Source: Pararoseomonas sp. SCSIO 73927
Lineage (GTDB): Bacteria; Pseudomonadota; Alphaproteobacteria; Acetobacterales; Acetobacteraceae
Length of the DNA stretch: 64,000 nt
Direction: 5' to 3'
Assembly (NCBI RefSeq): GCF_037040815.1
Contig: NZ_CP146232.1
Span: 1,916,501 to 1,980,500, forward strand
Part shown: positions 25,320 to 33,814 of the stretch, piece after piece
Position numbering within the stretch: position 1 is the stretch's first letter
Layout: every line of letters begins with the position of its first letter
The notes under the pieces: model-generated
What the model was told of the DNA's origin: nothing
The model's input: the letters and a program-made list of their open reading frames with translations, nothing else
The model's database searches: none
Made by a program: the position numbers and the translations under genes

Positions 25320-25994
25320 CTAATCCCCAAACATGTAGCCCTGGATGAACAGGATGTGCTCGCGCATCACCCGCCGGGCCTCCGCGCGGTCGCGCGCCCG
25401 CACGGCCGCCACCATGGCGTGGTGCTGGGCCTGCAGCACGGCGCGGCGGTCCGCGGTCTGGCCGCGGGCCTTCAGCTGGCCCCAGTCCGTCCTCTCCCGC
25501 ACCCTCGCGAGGGAGCGGGACATGGCGATGACGGCGCCGTTATGGGTGCCGAGCGCGAAGGCGTCGTGCAGGGCCGCGTCCCAGTGCTCGAAATCCGCCA
25601 GTTCCGCCGCGGCGTCGGTGCCGCGCAGGCACTCCTCCATCCGGGCGATGTCGGCGGGGGTGGCGCGCGCGACAGCGAGGGAGATGGTCTCCGGCTCCAG
25701 TATCAGCCGGCACTCCACCACGTCGGAGGGGCTGAGGGGCACCTCCTCGGCCGATGGGGTCGCGGGGGCGGAGCGGAAGGTGCCGCGCCCGACGTGGCGG
25801 TGGATCAGCCCCTCGGCCTCCAGCGCGTCCAGCGCGCGGCGCACGGTGTTGCGGGCCATCCCGTGGCGCGCGCCGAGCTCCCGCTCGGTTGGCAGCCTCT
25901 CGCCAGGCGCCCAGCGGCCGGCGCGCAGGTCCCGCTCCAGCGCGGCCCGCAGCGCCTCGGCGCCCGCAACGGAATCGAAAGGGGTCTGATCCAT
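25320..25994 (-). CDS. GntR-family regulator with FCD domain (FadR subfamily)
   Basis: A 224-residue regulator. The winged helix is at about 8-75 (WAPGERLPTERELGARHGMARNTVRRALDALEAEGLIHRHVGRGTF). The rest is an all-helical FCD ligand domain with ECRLILEPETISLAVARAT, the Asp-His pair region DAALHDAFA and a final QHHAMVAAVRARDRAEARRVMREHI, which carries the metal-binding histidines of the family. It is divergent from the catabolic operon starting at 26089 and should repress it until an organic-acid inducer binds. Confidence 0.9.
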   Translation of the reverse strand: MDQTPFDSVAGAEALRAALERDLRAGRWAPGERLPTERELGARHGMARNTVRRALDALEAEGLIHRHVGRGTFRSAPATPSAEEVPLSPSDVVECRLILEPETISLAVARATPADIARMEECLRGTDAAAELADFEHWDAALHDAFALGTHNGAVIAMSRSLARVRERTDWGQLKARGQTADRRAVLQAQHHAMVAAVRARDRAEARRVMREHILFIQGYMFGD

Positions 25995-26021
25995 TCTCGC
26001 GACTTAGGCCTTGACCGGGGC

Positions 26022-26076
26022 AACCAATGAGAGAACCATACTGCCCTATTGGTTCAGTATCTGACAAGATTGGTAT
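26022..26076. promoter_or_regulatory. Candidate GntR operator/promoter region of the catabolic operon
   Basis: In an AT-rich 95-base gap there are three copies of one half-site: AACCAAT at 26022-26028 (inverted), ATTGGTT at 26048-26054 and ATTGGTAT at 26069-26076. The two direct copies are 21 bases apart, two helical turns. A further inverted pair ATACTG / CAGTAT (26038-26043 / 26055-26060) overlaps them. TTGGTT (26049-26054) and GGTATA (26072-26077) are 17 bases apart and could be the -35 and -10 boxes, so the half-sites would lie inside the promoter. Confidence 0.6.
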
Positions 26077-26088
26077 AGGACGGGTCGC

Positions 26089-27012
26089 ATGAAGCTGGCG
26101 AGGCTGCGGGCAGGTGGCGGTGAGAAGCTGGTGCGGGTGGACGCGTCCGGCCGGCGCTTCTGGCCGATCGAGGCGCTGGCGCCGGGCCTACCCGGCGAGA
26201 TGACGGCGTTGATCGCCGCACTCTCCGGCGGTGCCACGGTGCCGGAGCCGACGGGCGAGGGCGAGGCGCTGGACCAGGCGATGCTGCTGGCCCCCGTGCC
26301 GCGGCCGCCGCGCAACATCTTCTGCGTCGGCAAGAACTACCATGCGCACGCGCGGGAGTTCGCCGGCAGCGGCTACGATTCCTCCTCCACCTCCGCCGCG
26401 GACGCCATCCCCAAGGCGCCGATCATCTTCACCAAGCCCTACACCTCCATCTCCGGCCCCTGGGACGACATCCCGATGGTGCCGGGCCTGGACGCTGAGG
26501 TGGATTACGAGGCGGAGCTGGCCGTGGTGATCGGCCGCGGCGGGCGCTGCATCCCGAAGGCGGAGGCCATGGCGCATGTCTTCGGTTACACGCTGGTGAA
26601 CGACGTGACGGCGCGCGACCTGCAGGGCGTGCACAAGCAGTGGCTGCTGGGCAAGGGCATCGACGGCTTCTGCCCCATGGGCCCCTTCCTGGTGACGGCG
26701 GACGAGCTGGATGCGGGGGGCATGCGCGTGACCTGCACGGTGAACGGCGAGAAGCGGCAGGACGCGAGCACCGCCGACCTGATCTTCGACATCCCCACGC
26801 TGATCGAGACGATCTCCCTCTCCATGGCGCTGCTGCCGGGCGACATCATCGCCACCGGCACGCCGGAGGGCGTGGGCATCGGCTTCAAGCCGCCGCGCTT
26901 CCTGCGGGACGGGGACGTGGTGGAGTGCGCGATCGAGGGGATCGGGGCCATCCGCAACACCTTGCGCAAGGTGGATCCGGCGGCGCCTGACGCGGCGCGA
27001 AGCACTATCTGA
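26089..27012 (+). CDS. Fumarylacetoacetate hydrolase (FAH) family protein
   Basis: A 307-residue FAH-fold enzyme. The core runs from NIFCVGKNYHAHARE (residues 77-90), through the metal-binding acidic motif VDYEAELAVVIG with Glu141 and Glu143, and NDVTARDLQ with Asp172, to IIATGTPEGVGIGFKPPRFLRDGD. Members hydrolyse C-C bonds of beta-diketo acids or decarboxylate and isomerise ring-cleavage products. As the first gene of an operon with Bug receptors and a molybdenum hydroxylase, it probably acts late in degradation of a ring compound. The substrate is unknown. Confidence 0.9.
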   Translation: MKLARLRAGGGEKLVRVDASGRRFWPIEALAPGLPGEMTALIAALSGGATVPEPTGEGEALDQAMLLAPVPRPPRNIFCVGKNYHAHAREFAGSGYDSSSTSAADAIPKAPIIFTKPYTSISGPWDDIPMVPGLDAEVDYEAELAVVIGRGGRCIPKAEAMAHVFGYTLVNDVTARDLQGVHKQWLLGKGIDGFCPMGPFLVTADELDAGGMRVTCTVNGEKRQDASTADLIFDIPTLIETISLSMALLPGDIIATGTPEGVGIGFKPPRFLRDGDVVECAIEGIGAIRNTLRKVDPAAPDAARSTI

Positions 27013-27126
27013 CGCCGGCGCGCCGGACGGCGCGCGGCACGAGAGGATGGGGGCGGGATGACGGCACAACGCCGCGCCGCCCCGTGGTTCGGGAAGCCGG
27101 GCGCCGGGCGCCCGCGGGAGGCGTGC

Positions 27127-28125
27127 GTGCTGCTTCGTCGTGATCTTCTGGCCGCCCTGGGTGCGGCGGGCGCGCTGCCCGCGGGGGCGGTGCTGGCCCA
27201 AGGAACGTCCCAGGGTGGATCCTGGCCCACGCGGGCGGTGCAGGTGGTGGTGCCCTTCCCGCCGGGCGGGCAGGCGGATGTCACGGCCCGCCCCGTCTCC
27301 GCCGCGCTGGAGCGGGTGTTGCGCCAGCCCCTTCCGGTGGTGAACCGGCCGGGCGCGGGCGGCATCGTCGGCACGGCGAGTGTCGCGCGCGCCGCGCCGG
27401 ACGGCTACACGGCGCTGATGGCGCTCTCCTCCCACGCCATGCTGCCGGAGAGCGAGCGCCTGCAGGGGCGCACGCCGGCCTATACGGTGGAGGGGTTCGC
27501 GCCGATCGCCCGCTTCACGGCGGACCCGACCGTGCTGCTGGTGCCGGCAAGCTCTCCCTGGAAGACTCTGGCGGAGTTCGTGGCGGACGCGAAGAAGCGG
27601 CCGGGCGTCATCACCTACGGCTCCGCCGGCAACTACTCCACGCTCCACGTCGCCATGGCGATGCTGACGGGGGCGGCGGATCTCGACCTGCTGCACGTGC
27701 CCTTCCAGGGCGGCGGGCCGGCGCTGACGGCGCTGCTCTCCGGCACGCTGGACGCGCTGGCCTCCGGCCCCGGCCCGGCCTCGGTCCACGTGAAGGAGGG
27801 CCGGCTGCGGGCGCTGGCGAACTGGGGCAGCGGGCGCATCCCGGGCTTCGAGGAGGTGCCGACCTTCAAGGAGCTCGGCTACTCCGACGTGGAGTTCTAC
27901 ATCTGGACCGGCCTGTTCCTGCCGGCGGCAGCGCCCGCCGAGATCCAGGAGCGGCTGCGCCAGGCCTCGCGCCAGGTCTGCGAGACGGACGAGGCGCTGA
28001 AGCGCGCGCTGGACGCGGCCGGCAGCCCCATCGCCTACCTCGACGGCCCGGCCTTCGAGCGGTTCTTCAACGAGGACAGCGCGCGGCTGGTCCGCGCGGT
28101 GCAGCGTATCGGCAAGGTCGATTAA
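27127..28125 (+). CDS. Bug/TctC-type tripartite tricarboxylate transporter receptor
   Basis: About 332 residues from GTG 27127; an ATG at 27058 is the other candidate. The GTG is preferred because LLRRDLLAALGAAGALPAGAVLAQ is a standard receptor signal peptide and GGGAGG lies upstream. The mature protein has VVVPFPPGGQADVTARPVSAAL and VVNRPGAGGIVGTASVARAAPDGYT, the hallmarks of Bug solute receptors. It binds an organic acid in the periplasm. No TctA/TctB membrane genes are nearby. Confidence 0.88.
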   Translation: MLLRRDLLAALGAAGALPAGAVLAQGTSQGGSWPTRAVQVVVPFPPGGQADVTARPVSAALERVLRQPLPVVNRPGAGGIVGTASVARAAPDGYTALMALSSHAMLPESERLQGRTPAYTVEGFAPIARFTADPTVLLVPASSPWKTLAEFVADAKKRPGVITYGSAGNYSTLHVAMAMLTGAADLDLLHVPFQGGGPALTALLSGTLDALASGPGPASVHVKEGRLRALANWGSGRIPGFEEVPTFKELGYSDVEFYIWTGLFLPAAAPAEIQERLRQASRQVCETDEALKRALDAAGSPIAYLDGPAFERFFNEDSARLVRAVQRIGKVD

Positions 28126-28147
28126 CGGCCGCCGGAAGGGAGGAAGG

Positions 28148-29125
28148 ATGGACCATCGCATCACGCGGCGCGGGCTCGGGGCGCTCGCTGCCGGCGCGCT
28201 CGCCGCGCCCGCGATCGCGCAGGAGGCGGGCTGGCCGGCCCGTCCGGTGCGCATCGTGGTTCCCTTCGGGGCCGGCGGTTCCGCCGACATCGCGGCGCGC
28301 AACGTGGCGGAGGCGCTGAGCCAGGGGCTGGGCCAGCCCTTCGTGGTGGAGAACCGGCCCGGCGCGGGCGCGGTGATCGGCACCGACCTCGTCGCGAAGT
28401 CCGCGCCGGACGGCTACACGATTCTGATGATGTCCAACACGCACACGGCGAACGAGACGCTGATCGCGAACCGCCCCTACGTGCTGATGCGGGACCTGGC
28501 GGCGGCGGCGGCGGTGAACGTGGCGCACCACGTGCTGGCGGTTCACCCCTCCCTCGGCGTGAGCAGCGTGGCGGAGCTGATCGCGAAGGCGAAGGCGGCG
28601 CCGGGCACGATCGACTACGCCTCCTCCGGCCCCGGCACGCCCTACCACATCGCGGGAGAGGTGTTCCGCGCCATGGCGGGGATCGAGATCCAGCACATCC
28701 CCTTCCGCTCCTCCGGCGAGGCGCGGACGGCGCTCATCTCCGGCCAGGTGCCGATGATGTTCGACGCCATCCCCACCATGGAGCCGCACGTGGCGGGCGG
28801 GCGGGCGAGGGCGCTGGCGACCACGGGGCCGCAGCGGGACCCGCTGTTGCCGAACCTGCCCACCGTCTCCGAATCCGGCCTGCCGGGCTACGAGGCCTCC
28901 ATCTGGCTCGGACTCATGGCCCCCGTGCAGATGCCGAAGCCGATCGTCGAGAGGTTGAATGCCGCCGTGAATGACTGGCTGGGCAGGCCCTCGACGCGCG
29001 CGGCGATGGCGAAGCAGGGCGCGCAACCCATGCCCATGCCGGTGGCGGAGTTCGACGCCTTCCTGCGGCGCGACGTGGACAGGCAGCGGGAGTTCATCCG
29101 GATGGCAAGGATCGTGGTGAACTGA
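28148..29125 (+). CDS. Bug/TctC-type tripartite tricarboxylate transporter receptor (second copy)
   Basis: A 325-residue receptor with a twin-Arg-like signal peptide (ITRRGLGALAAGALAAPAIAQ) and the family motifs VVPFGAGGSADIAARNVAEAL and VENRPGAGAVIGTDLVAKSAPDGYT. It is clearly diverged from its neighbour at 27127, so the two probably bind different but related acids rather than being a recent duplication. Its stop overlaps the next start by one base (TGATG). Confidence 0.9.
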   Translation: MDHRITRRGLGALAAGALAAPAIAQEAGWPARPVRIVVPFGAGGSADIAARNVAEALSQGLGQPFVVENRPGAGAVIGTDLVAKSAPDGYTILMMSNTHTANETLIANRPYVLMRDLAAAAAVNVAHHVLAVHPSLGVSSVAELIAKAKAAPGTIDYASSGPGTPYHIAGEVFRAMAGIEIQHIPFRSSGEARTALISGQVPMMFDAIPTMEPHVAGGRARALATTGPQRDPLLPNLPTVSESGLPGYEASIWLGLMAPVQMPKPIVERLNAAVNDWLGRPSTRAAMAKQGAQPMPMPVAEFDAFLRRDVDRQREFIRMARIVVN

Positions 29126-29616
29126 TGCCCGTCGCCTTCACCCTGAACGGCGCCGCCGTGGAGGTGGAGGCGCCGGATGACAGCAGCGGGGGCATGACGC
29201 TGCTGCAGGCGCTGCGCGGCCCGCTGGGGCTGAGCGGACCGCGCTTCGGCTGCGGGCAGGAGGCCTGCGGGAGCTGCATGGTGACGCTGGACGGCGAGGC
29301 GCGCCCCTCCTGCGCCATGCCCGTGGAAATGGCGGCCGGGCGCGCCGTGGGCACGGTGGAGGGGCTGGGCACGCCGGAGGCGCCGCACCCGCTGCAGACG
29401 GCTTTCCTGGCGGAGCAGGCCGGGCAGTGCGGCTGGTGCCTCTCCGGTATCCTGGTGAGCGCGGCGGCGCTGCTGCGGCGGAACCCGGACCCGGACGAGG
29501 CGGCGGTGCGGGCGGCGCTGGAGCCGCATCTCTGCCGCTGCGGCGCGCAGAACCGGATCATCCGTGCGGTGCTGCGCGCCGCCCGGTTGGGATCGGGGGC
29601 GGGGGTGGCGGCGTGA
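29125..29616 (+). CDS. (2Fe-2S)-binding subunit of a molybdenum hydroxylase
   Basis: A 163-residue xanthine-dehydrogenase-family small subunit. The plant-type cluster ligands are Cys43, Cys48, Cys51 and Cys63 (FGCGQEACGSC). The second cluster is bound by Cys102, Cys105, Cys137 and Cys139 (CGWC and LCRCG). It carries electrons from the molybdenum centre of the next gene product. Length and organisation match the two-subunit nicotinate dehydrogenase and isoquinoline 1-oxidoreductase type, without a FAD subunit. The stop overlaps the next start (GTGA). Confidence 0.92.
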   Translation: MPVAFTLNGAAVEVEAPDDSSGGMTLLQALRGPLGLSGPRFGCGQEACGSCMVTLDGEARPSCAMPVEMAAGRAVGTVEGLGTPEAPHPLQTAFLAEQAGQCGWCLSGILVSAAALLRRNPDPDEAAVRAALEPHLCRCGAQNRIIRAVLRAARLGSGAGVAA

Positions 29617-31760
29617 ACCTCGCCTACACCTTTGCAATGGGCAAAGGCGGCAACGCGCCGGACCTGCCGGGCAGCCTGCGGGCGGAGCCGCGCCTGTCGC
29701 GCTGGCTGCGCTTCTCCGCGGACGGCACGGTGACCCTGACGCCGGGCAAGGTGGAGATCGGGCAGGGCATCCTGACGGCGCTGGCGCAGATCGCGGCCGA
29801 CGAGCTGGACGTGGCGCCCGCCCGGCTGCGCGTGCTGCCGGCCGTGACGGGAACCAGCCCGGACGAGGGCGTGACCTCCGGCAGCCTTTCCGTCCAGGAG
29901 AGCGGGGCGGCGATCCGGCAGGCGAGCGCGGAGGCGAGGGCCATCCACCTCGGCCTCGCCGCCGGGCGCAGCGGCGTGCCGGTGGAGGCGATCCGGGTGG
30001 AAGACGGCACCTTCCTCGCCCCGGACGGGGCGGAGATTGGCTCCTACTGGGCGCAGGCGGAGAGCGCGCCCCTGGAGGTGGAGTCGCGCGGCGACGTGGC
30101 GCCGAAGCCCGCGGCCGATCGCCGCGTGGCCGGCGCGTCCCTGCCGCGGCTGGACCTGCCGGACAAGGTCTTCGGCACCCCGCGCTACCTGCACGACCTG
30201 CGCCTGCCGGGGATGCTGCACGCCCGCGCGGTGCGGGCGCCGGCGCGGGCGGCGCGGCTGCTGGGCCTGCGGGAGGGGCCGCTGCCCGGTGGTGCCGGAA
30301 TCGTGCGGGACGGGTCCTTCCTCGCCGTGGTCGCCCCGGACGAGTGGGCGGCCGAGGCGGCCGCCGCGCGCGTGGCCGCCCGCGCGGAGTGGGAGGTGCG
30401 GGACAGCCTGCCCGACGAGGGCGCCCTGGCCGGATGGCTCGCCGCCACCCCCGCCCAGGTGGGTGAGGTGGCGCGGCGCGACGATCCGGCGCCGCCCGCC
30501 GCGCACGAGGTCACCGCGCGCTTCCAGCGCCCCTTCGTCGCCCACGCCTCCATCGGCACCTCCTGCGCCGTAGCGCACTGGGAGGATGGCGCGCTGGAGG
30601 TCCTGACGCACAGCCAGGGCGTCTACAACCTGCGCGCCGACCTCGCCCTCGTGCTCGGCCTGCAGCCCGAAGCCGTCACCGTGCGGCACATGGAGGGCGC
30701 GGGCTGCTACGGCCACAACGGCGCGGATGACGTGGCGCTGGACGCCGCCCTTGTCGCCCGCGCCCACCCCGGCCGCCCCGTGCGCCTGCTGTGGAGCCGG
30801 GAGGAGGAGCTGGGCTGGGGCCCGCTCTCCCCCGCTGCCCTCGCGGAGATCGAGGCGGCGGTGGACGCCGATGGGATGCTCTGCCGCTGGCGCACGGTGC
30901 TGCGCGGCAACGGCCACTCATCCCGCCCCGGGCGGGCGAAGCAGCCCACCCTGCTCGCCGCGCCCTATCTGGACCCGCCACAGCCCTGGCCGGTAGCGAT
31001 CGACGCCCCGATCGCGGCAGGCGGCGGCGGGCAGCGCAACGCCGTGCCGGGCTATGCCGTGCCGTCCCTGGACGTGACGATGCACCGGCTGCTGGAGATG
31101 CCGCTGCGCTCCTCCGCCCTGCGCGGACTGGGCGCGCTGCTCAACGTCTGGGCCATCGAATCCGTGATGGACGAGCTGGCGGAGGCGAGCGGGCAGGACC
31201 CCGTGGCCTTCCGCCTGCGCCACCTGGAGGAGGATCCCCGCGCCGCCGCCGTGCTGCGGGAAGCCGCCGCGATGTGCGGCTGGCTGCGCGCCTCCGCGGA
31301 GGAAGGGGTGGGCACCGGCATCGCGGTCGCGCGCTACAAGGGCACCGGTGCCTGGTGCGCCGTGGCCGCGGAAGTGGAGGCGGCCGAGGTGGTGCGCTGC
31401 CGTCGCCTCTGGATCGCCGCCGACGTGGGGGAAGCGATCAACCCCGACGGGGTGGCGAACCAGCTGGAGGGCGGGGCGATCCAGGCCGTGTCCATCGCCC
31501 TGAAGGAGGCGGTGCGCTTCGACCGTGCGAACGTCACCAGCACGCGCTGGGAGAGCTACCCGATCCTCCGCTTCTCCGAGGTGCCGGCGGTGGAGCTGCG
31601 GCTGATCGCCCCTCCCGACGCGAAGCCGCTGGGCGCGGGGGAGCCCTCGCTCGGGCCGACGATCGCCGCCATCGCGGGCGGCATCCACGCCGCCCTCGGC
31701 GTCCGCCCGCGCGCCATGCCCTTCACGCCCGACAACCTCTCCGCCGCGATGGAAGCCTGA
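29613..31760 (+). CDS. Molybdopterin-binding catalytic subunit, nicotinate dehydrogenase/isoquinoline oxidoreductase-like
   Basis: A 715-residue subunit starting at GTG 29613. LTPGKVEIGQGILTALAQIAADEL and the SLSVQESGAAIRQASAEAR segment are typical of the IorB/NicB branch, as is RVAGASLPRLDLPDKVFG. The catalytic glutamate is Glu677 in GAGEPSLGPT. It would hydroxylate an aromatic N-heterocycle or aldehyde using water. NicB-type proteins often carry C-terminal cytochrome c domains; none is present here and no cytochrome gene is in the operon, so the electron acceptor is unknown. An N-terminal signal peptide is not evident. Confidence 0.88.
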   Translation: MNLAYTFAMGKGGNAPDLPGSLRAEPRLSRWLRFSADGTVTLTPGKVEIGQGILTALAQIAADELDVAPARLRVLPAVTGTSPDEGVTSGSLSVQESGAAIRQASAEARAIHLGLAAGRSGVPVEAIRVEDGTFLAPDGAEIGSYWAQAESAPLEVESRGDVAPKPAADRRVAGASLPRLDLPDKVFGTPRYLHDLRLPGMLHARAVRAPARAARLLGLREGPLPGGAGIVRDGSFLAVVAPDEWAAEAAAARVAARAEWEVRDSLPDEGALAGWLAATPAQVGEVARRDDPAPPAAHEVTARFQRPFVAHASIGTSCAVAHWEDGALEVLTHSQGVYNLRADLALVLGLQPEAVTVRHMEGAGCYGHNGADDVALDAALVARAHPGRPVRLLWSREEELGWGPLSPAALAEIEAAVDADGMLCRWRTVLRGNGHSSRPGRAKQPTLLAAPYLDPPQPWPVAIDAPIAAGGGGQRNAVPGYAVPSLDVTMHRLLEMPLRSSALRGLGALLNVWAIESVMDELAEASGQDPVAFRLRHLEEDPRAAAVLREAAAMCGWLRASAEEGVGTGIAVARYKGTGAWCAVAAEVEAAEVVRCRRLWIAADVGEAINPDGVANQLEGGAIQAVSIALKEAVRFDRANVTSTRWESYPILRFSEVPAVELRLIAPPDAKPLGAGEPSLGPTIAAIAGGIHAALGVRPRAMPFTPDNLSAAMEA

Positions 31761-31761
31761 C

Positions 31762-32742
31762 TTGCCCGAGACGCTCCGCCTTACCCTCGCCTGCTCCAGT
31801 TCCGACCGGACGCGCCCCATCATCGACGGGCGGGTGGAGGTGGAGGGCGTCTCCCTCACCGTGCTGCCGGGGGAGCCGGAGGACATCTTCCGCCGCGCGC
31901 TCCGCGACCGCGCCTTCGATGTGACGGAGCTCTCCATGGGCAGCCATATCGTCACCACGGCGCGGGGCGACGCGCCCTATATCGGCATTCCCGTCTTCCC
32001 CTCCCGCTCCTTCCGCCACGCGGCGATCTACGTGCGGACGGATCGCGGCATCCGCACGGCGAAGGACCTGGCGGGGAAGCGCATCGGCCTGCCGGAATAC
32101 CAGCAGACGGCGGCGCTGTGGGTGCGCGGGGCGCTGCGGGAATACTACGGCGTGGATACCCAGGGCATCGCCTGGCGCACGGGCGGCATGGAGGAGACGG
32201 GGCTCGGCGAGCGCGTGGCGCTGAAGCTGCCGCCCGGGATGGATGTGCAGGCCATCGGCCCCGCCGAGACGCTGAACGGGCTGCTGGCCGCCGGCGAGCT
32301 GGACGCGGTGGTCGGGCCGCGCCCGCCCTCCTGCTTCGTCGGGCGCACGGCGCCGGTGGACCGGCTCTACCCGGATTTCCGGACGGAGGAGGAGGCGTAC
32401 TACAAGGCCACCGGCTTCTTCCCGATCATGCACTGCGTGGCGCTGCGCAAGGAGTTGGCGGCGGCGCATCCCTGGCTGCCGCAGGAGCTGTTCCGTGCCT
32501 TCGCGAAGGCGCGCGCCATGGCGGTGGCGGACCTGACCATGGTGAACGTGCTGCGCGCCTCCCTGCCCTGGATTGCGGCGGAGGCGCAGAGGCAGATCGA
32601 CTTCATGGGCGGCGATCCCTGGCCCTACGGCTTCGCGCGCAACCGCGACGAGATCGCGGCCATGATCCGCTTCGCCGTGGCGGACGGGCTGGCCGCGGAG
32701 AGGATCGCGCCGGAGGCGCTGTTCCACCCCAGCGTGCTCTGA
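31762..32742 (+). CDS. 4,5-dihydroxyphthalate decarboxylase-like / PBP2-fold protein
   Basis: A 326-residue protein. TTG 31762, one base after the preceding stop, is the only reasonable start. TRPIIDGRVEVEGVSLTVLPGEPEDIFRRALRDRAFDVTELSMGSHI matches the family named after 4,5-dihydroxyphthalate decarboxylase, a two-lobed fold related to periplasmic binding proteins. There is no signal peptide, which favours a cytoplasmic enzyme over a transport receptor. It probably decarboxylates an aromatic acid intermediate in the pathway of this operon. The family is often over-annotated, so the function remains tentative. Confidence 0.75.
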   Translation: MPETLRLTLACSSSDRTRPIIDGRVEVEGVSLTVLPGEPEDIFRRALRDRAFDVTELSMGSHIVTTARGDAPYIGIPVFPSRSFRHAAIYVRTDRGIRTAKDLAGKRIGLPEYQQTAALWVRGALREYYGVDTQGIAWRTGGMEETGLGERVALKLPPGMDVQAIGPAETLNGLLAAGELDAVVGPRPPSCFVGRTAPVDRLYPDFRTEEEAYYKATGFFPIMHCVALRKELAAAHPWLPQELFRAFAKARAMAVADLTMVNVLRASLPWIAAEAQRQIDFMGGDPWPYGFARNRDEIAAMIRFAVADGLAAERIAPEALFHPSVL

Positions 32743-32767
32743 CGTTCCGGTCCTCCGTTCAGCCTCC

Positions 32768-33014
32768 GTGGCCAGAGGGAGGAAGAAGGAATTCTTCCTC
32801 CCTCCGGACCTCCCACCATCATCTTCTTCGAGTTGGTTCGAACCCGGCTGACAATCCGCCGCGGGTCCCCGACCCGAGGCGACTGCAAGGGCAGGATCGG
32901 GTGCAATAGGCTTCAACGCACCGGTTCAGGCCGGTTCCGCGGCAGCCAGACGAGGATCCAAGGGCCTCAGGCCCTTGGCGGGAGAGGTCTGGAGAGGGCG
33001 GCGCCCTCTCCAGT
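32768..33014. repeat. Dispersed convergent-junction repeat, inverted full copy (D-C-B-A)
   Basis: The same unit as at 24661 but in reverse orientation. D has 13-base arms (32775-32787 / 32792-32804), C is reduced to 6-base arms (32862-32867 / 32871-32876), B has perfect 10-base arms CCAAGGGCCT / AGGCCCTTGG (32958-32967 / 32969-32978), and A has perfect 11-base arms CTGGAGAGGGC / GCCCTCTCCAG (32989-32999 / 33003-33013). It occupies almost all of the 299-base gap between the convergent decarboxylase-like and TetR genes. The region around C is more diverged than in the other copies. Confidence 0.78.
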
Positions 33015-33041
33015 CCCGCAAGGGCGCGAGCGAGGGCCCGT

Positions 33042-33731
33042 TCAACCCTCCCGCGCCAGTCCTCTCAGGACGAGGTCCACCTGCGCCTCGCGCATCGCTT
33101 CAGGGGAGGGGGCGCGGTCCGGCCCGAGCATGCCGCGCCAGACCGAGGCCATCGCAACCGGCGCCATCAGCACCGCCGCCAGCCCTGGCTGCTCCGCGGC
33201 GTCCGCACGGAACTCCCCGGCGGCGATCCCCGCGCGCACCACCCCGGTGACGAGGGCGAGCCCGCGCGAGAGCACCTCCCGGTGGTAGAAATCCCCGAGT
33301 TCGGGGAAGCGGTCCGCCTCGGCCAGGAGCAGCTTGAACAGCACGCCGTCCTGTACATCCTCGCCGACCCGGAGGTAGGCCAGGCCGATCAGCTGCCGCA
33401 ACAGCTCGGCATTGGACCCGGCATGGGCCGCCACCAGCTTTTCCGCTTCCGTGAAGACCGGCTGGATGCAGGAGCGGACGACGGCGGTAAACAGCTCCGC
33501 CTTGCCGGGAAAGTAGTGGTAGATCAAACCCTTGGCGACGCCCGCCCGGGCTGCTGCCCCGGCCATGCTCGCGCCGCCGTAGCCCCCCTCTGAGAACTCC
33601 TCCAGCGCCGCCTCCAGGATTTGCGGCAGGCGCTCCGCCGGGGTGAGGCGCCGGCGCGGGGCAGCCCTGGCCGTCTGCGTCCGTTCCGCCGCTTCGTCGC
33701 GCAAGATTCGCCTCCCCGGGGCCGCCGGCAA
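33042..33731 (-). CDS. TetR-family transcriptional regulator
   Basis: A 229-residue regulator. The helix-turn-helix is at about 38-75 (ALEEFSEGGYGGASMAGAAARAGVAKGLIYHYFPGKAELF). The remaining helices form a ligand-binding domain of TetR C-terminal type. It is divergent from the RND efflux operon with palindromes in between, so it is the likely local repressor. An alternative start slightly downstream cannot be excluded. Confidence 0.88.
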   Translation of the reverse strand: MPAAPGRRILRDEAAERTQTARAAPRRRLTPAERLPQILEAALEEFSEGGYGGASMAGAAARAGVAKGLIYHYFPGKAELFTAVVRSCIQPVFTEAEKLVAAHAGSNAELLRQLIGLAYLRVGEDVQDGVLFKLLLAEADRFPELGDFYHREVLSRGLALVTGVVRAGIAAGEFRADAAEQPGLAAVLMAPVAMASVWRGMLGPDRAPSPEAMREAQVDLVLRGLAREG

Positions 33732-33767
33732 TTGACCGGACCGTCAACAAGACTATATCCCCTCAGT

Positions 33768-33787
33768 TATTGACCATTTGGTCGATA
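33768..33787. promoter_or_regulatory. Palindromic candidate operator for the RND operon
   Basis: Nine-base arms TATTGACCA (33768-33776) and TGGTCGATA (33779-33787) with one mismatch and a two-base centre. A second, weaker element, TTGAC-6-GTCAA, lies at about 33732-33747 near the TetR start. The TTGACC in the left arm could also be a -35 box, which would make binding directly block transcription. Confidence 0.6.
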
Positions 33788-33814
33788 AGCAAGGCCCTGG
33801 GGCGCCCCTTCGTC

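Noticed and set aside
32835..32845. GGTTCGAACCC resembling a tRNA T-loop
   Set aside because: The sequence upstream is repeat hairpin D and cannot fold into the other tRNA arms; no acceptor pairing was found.
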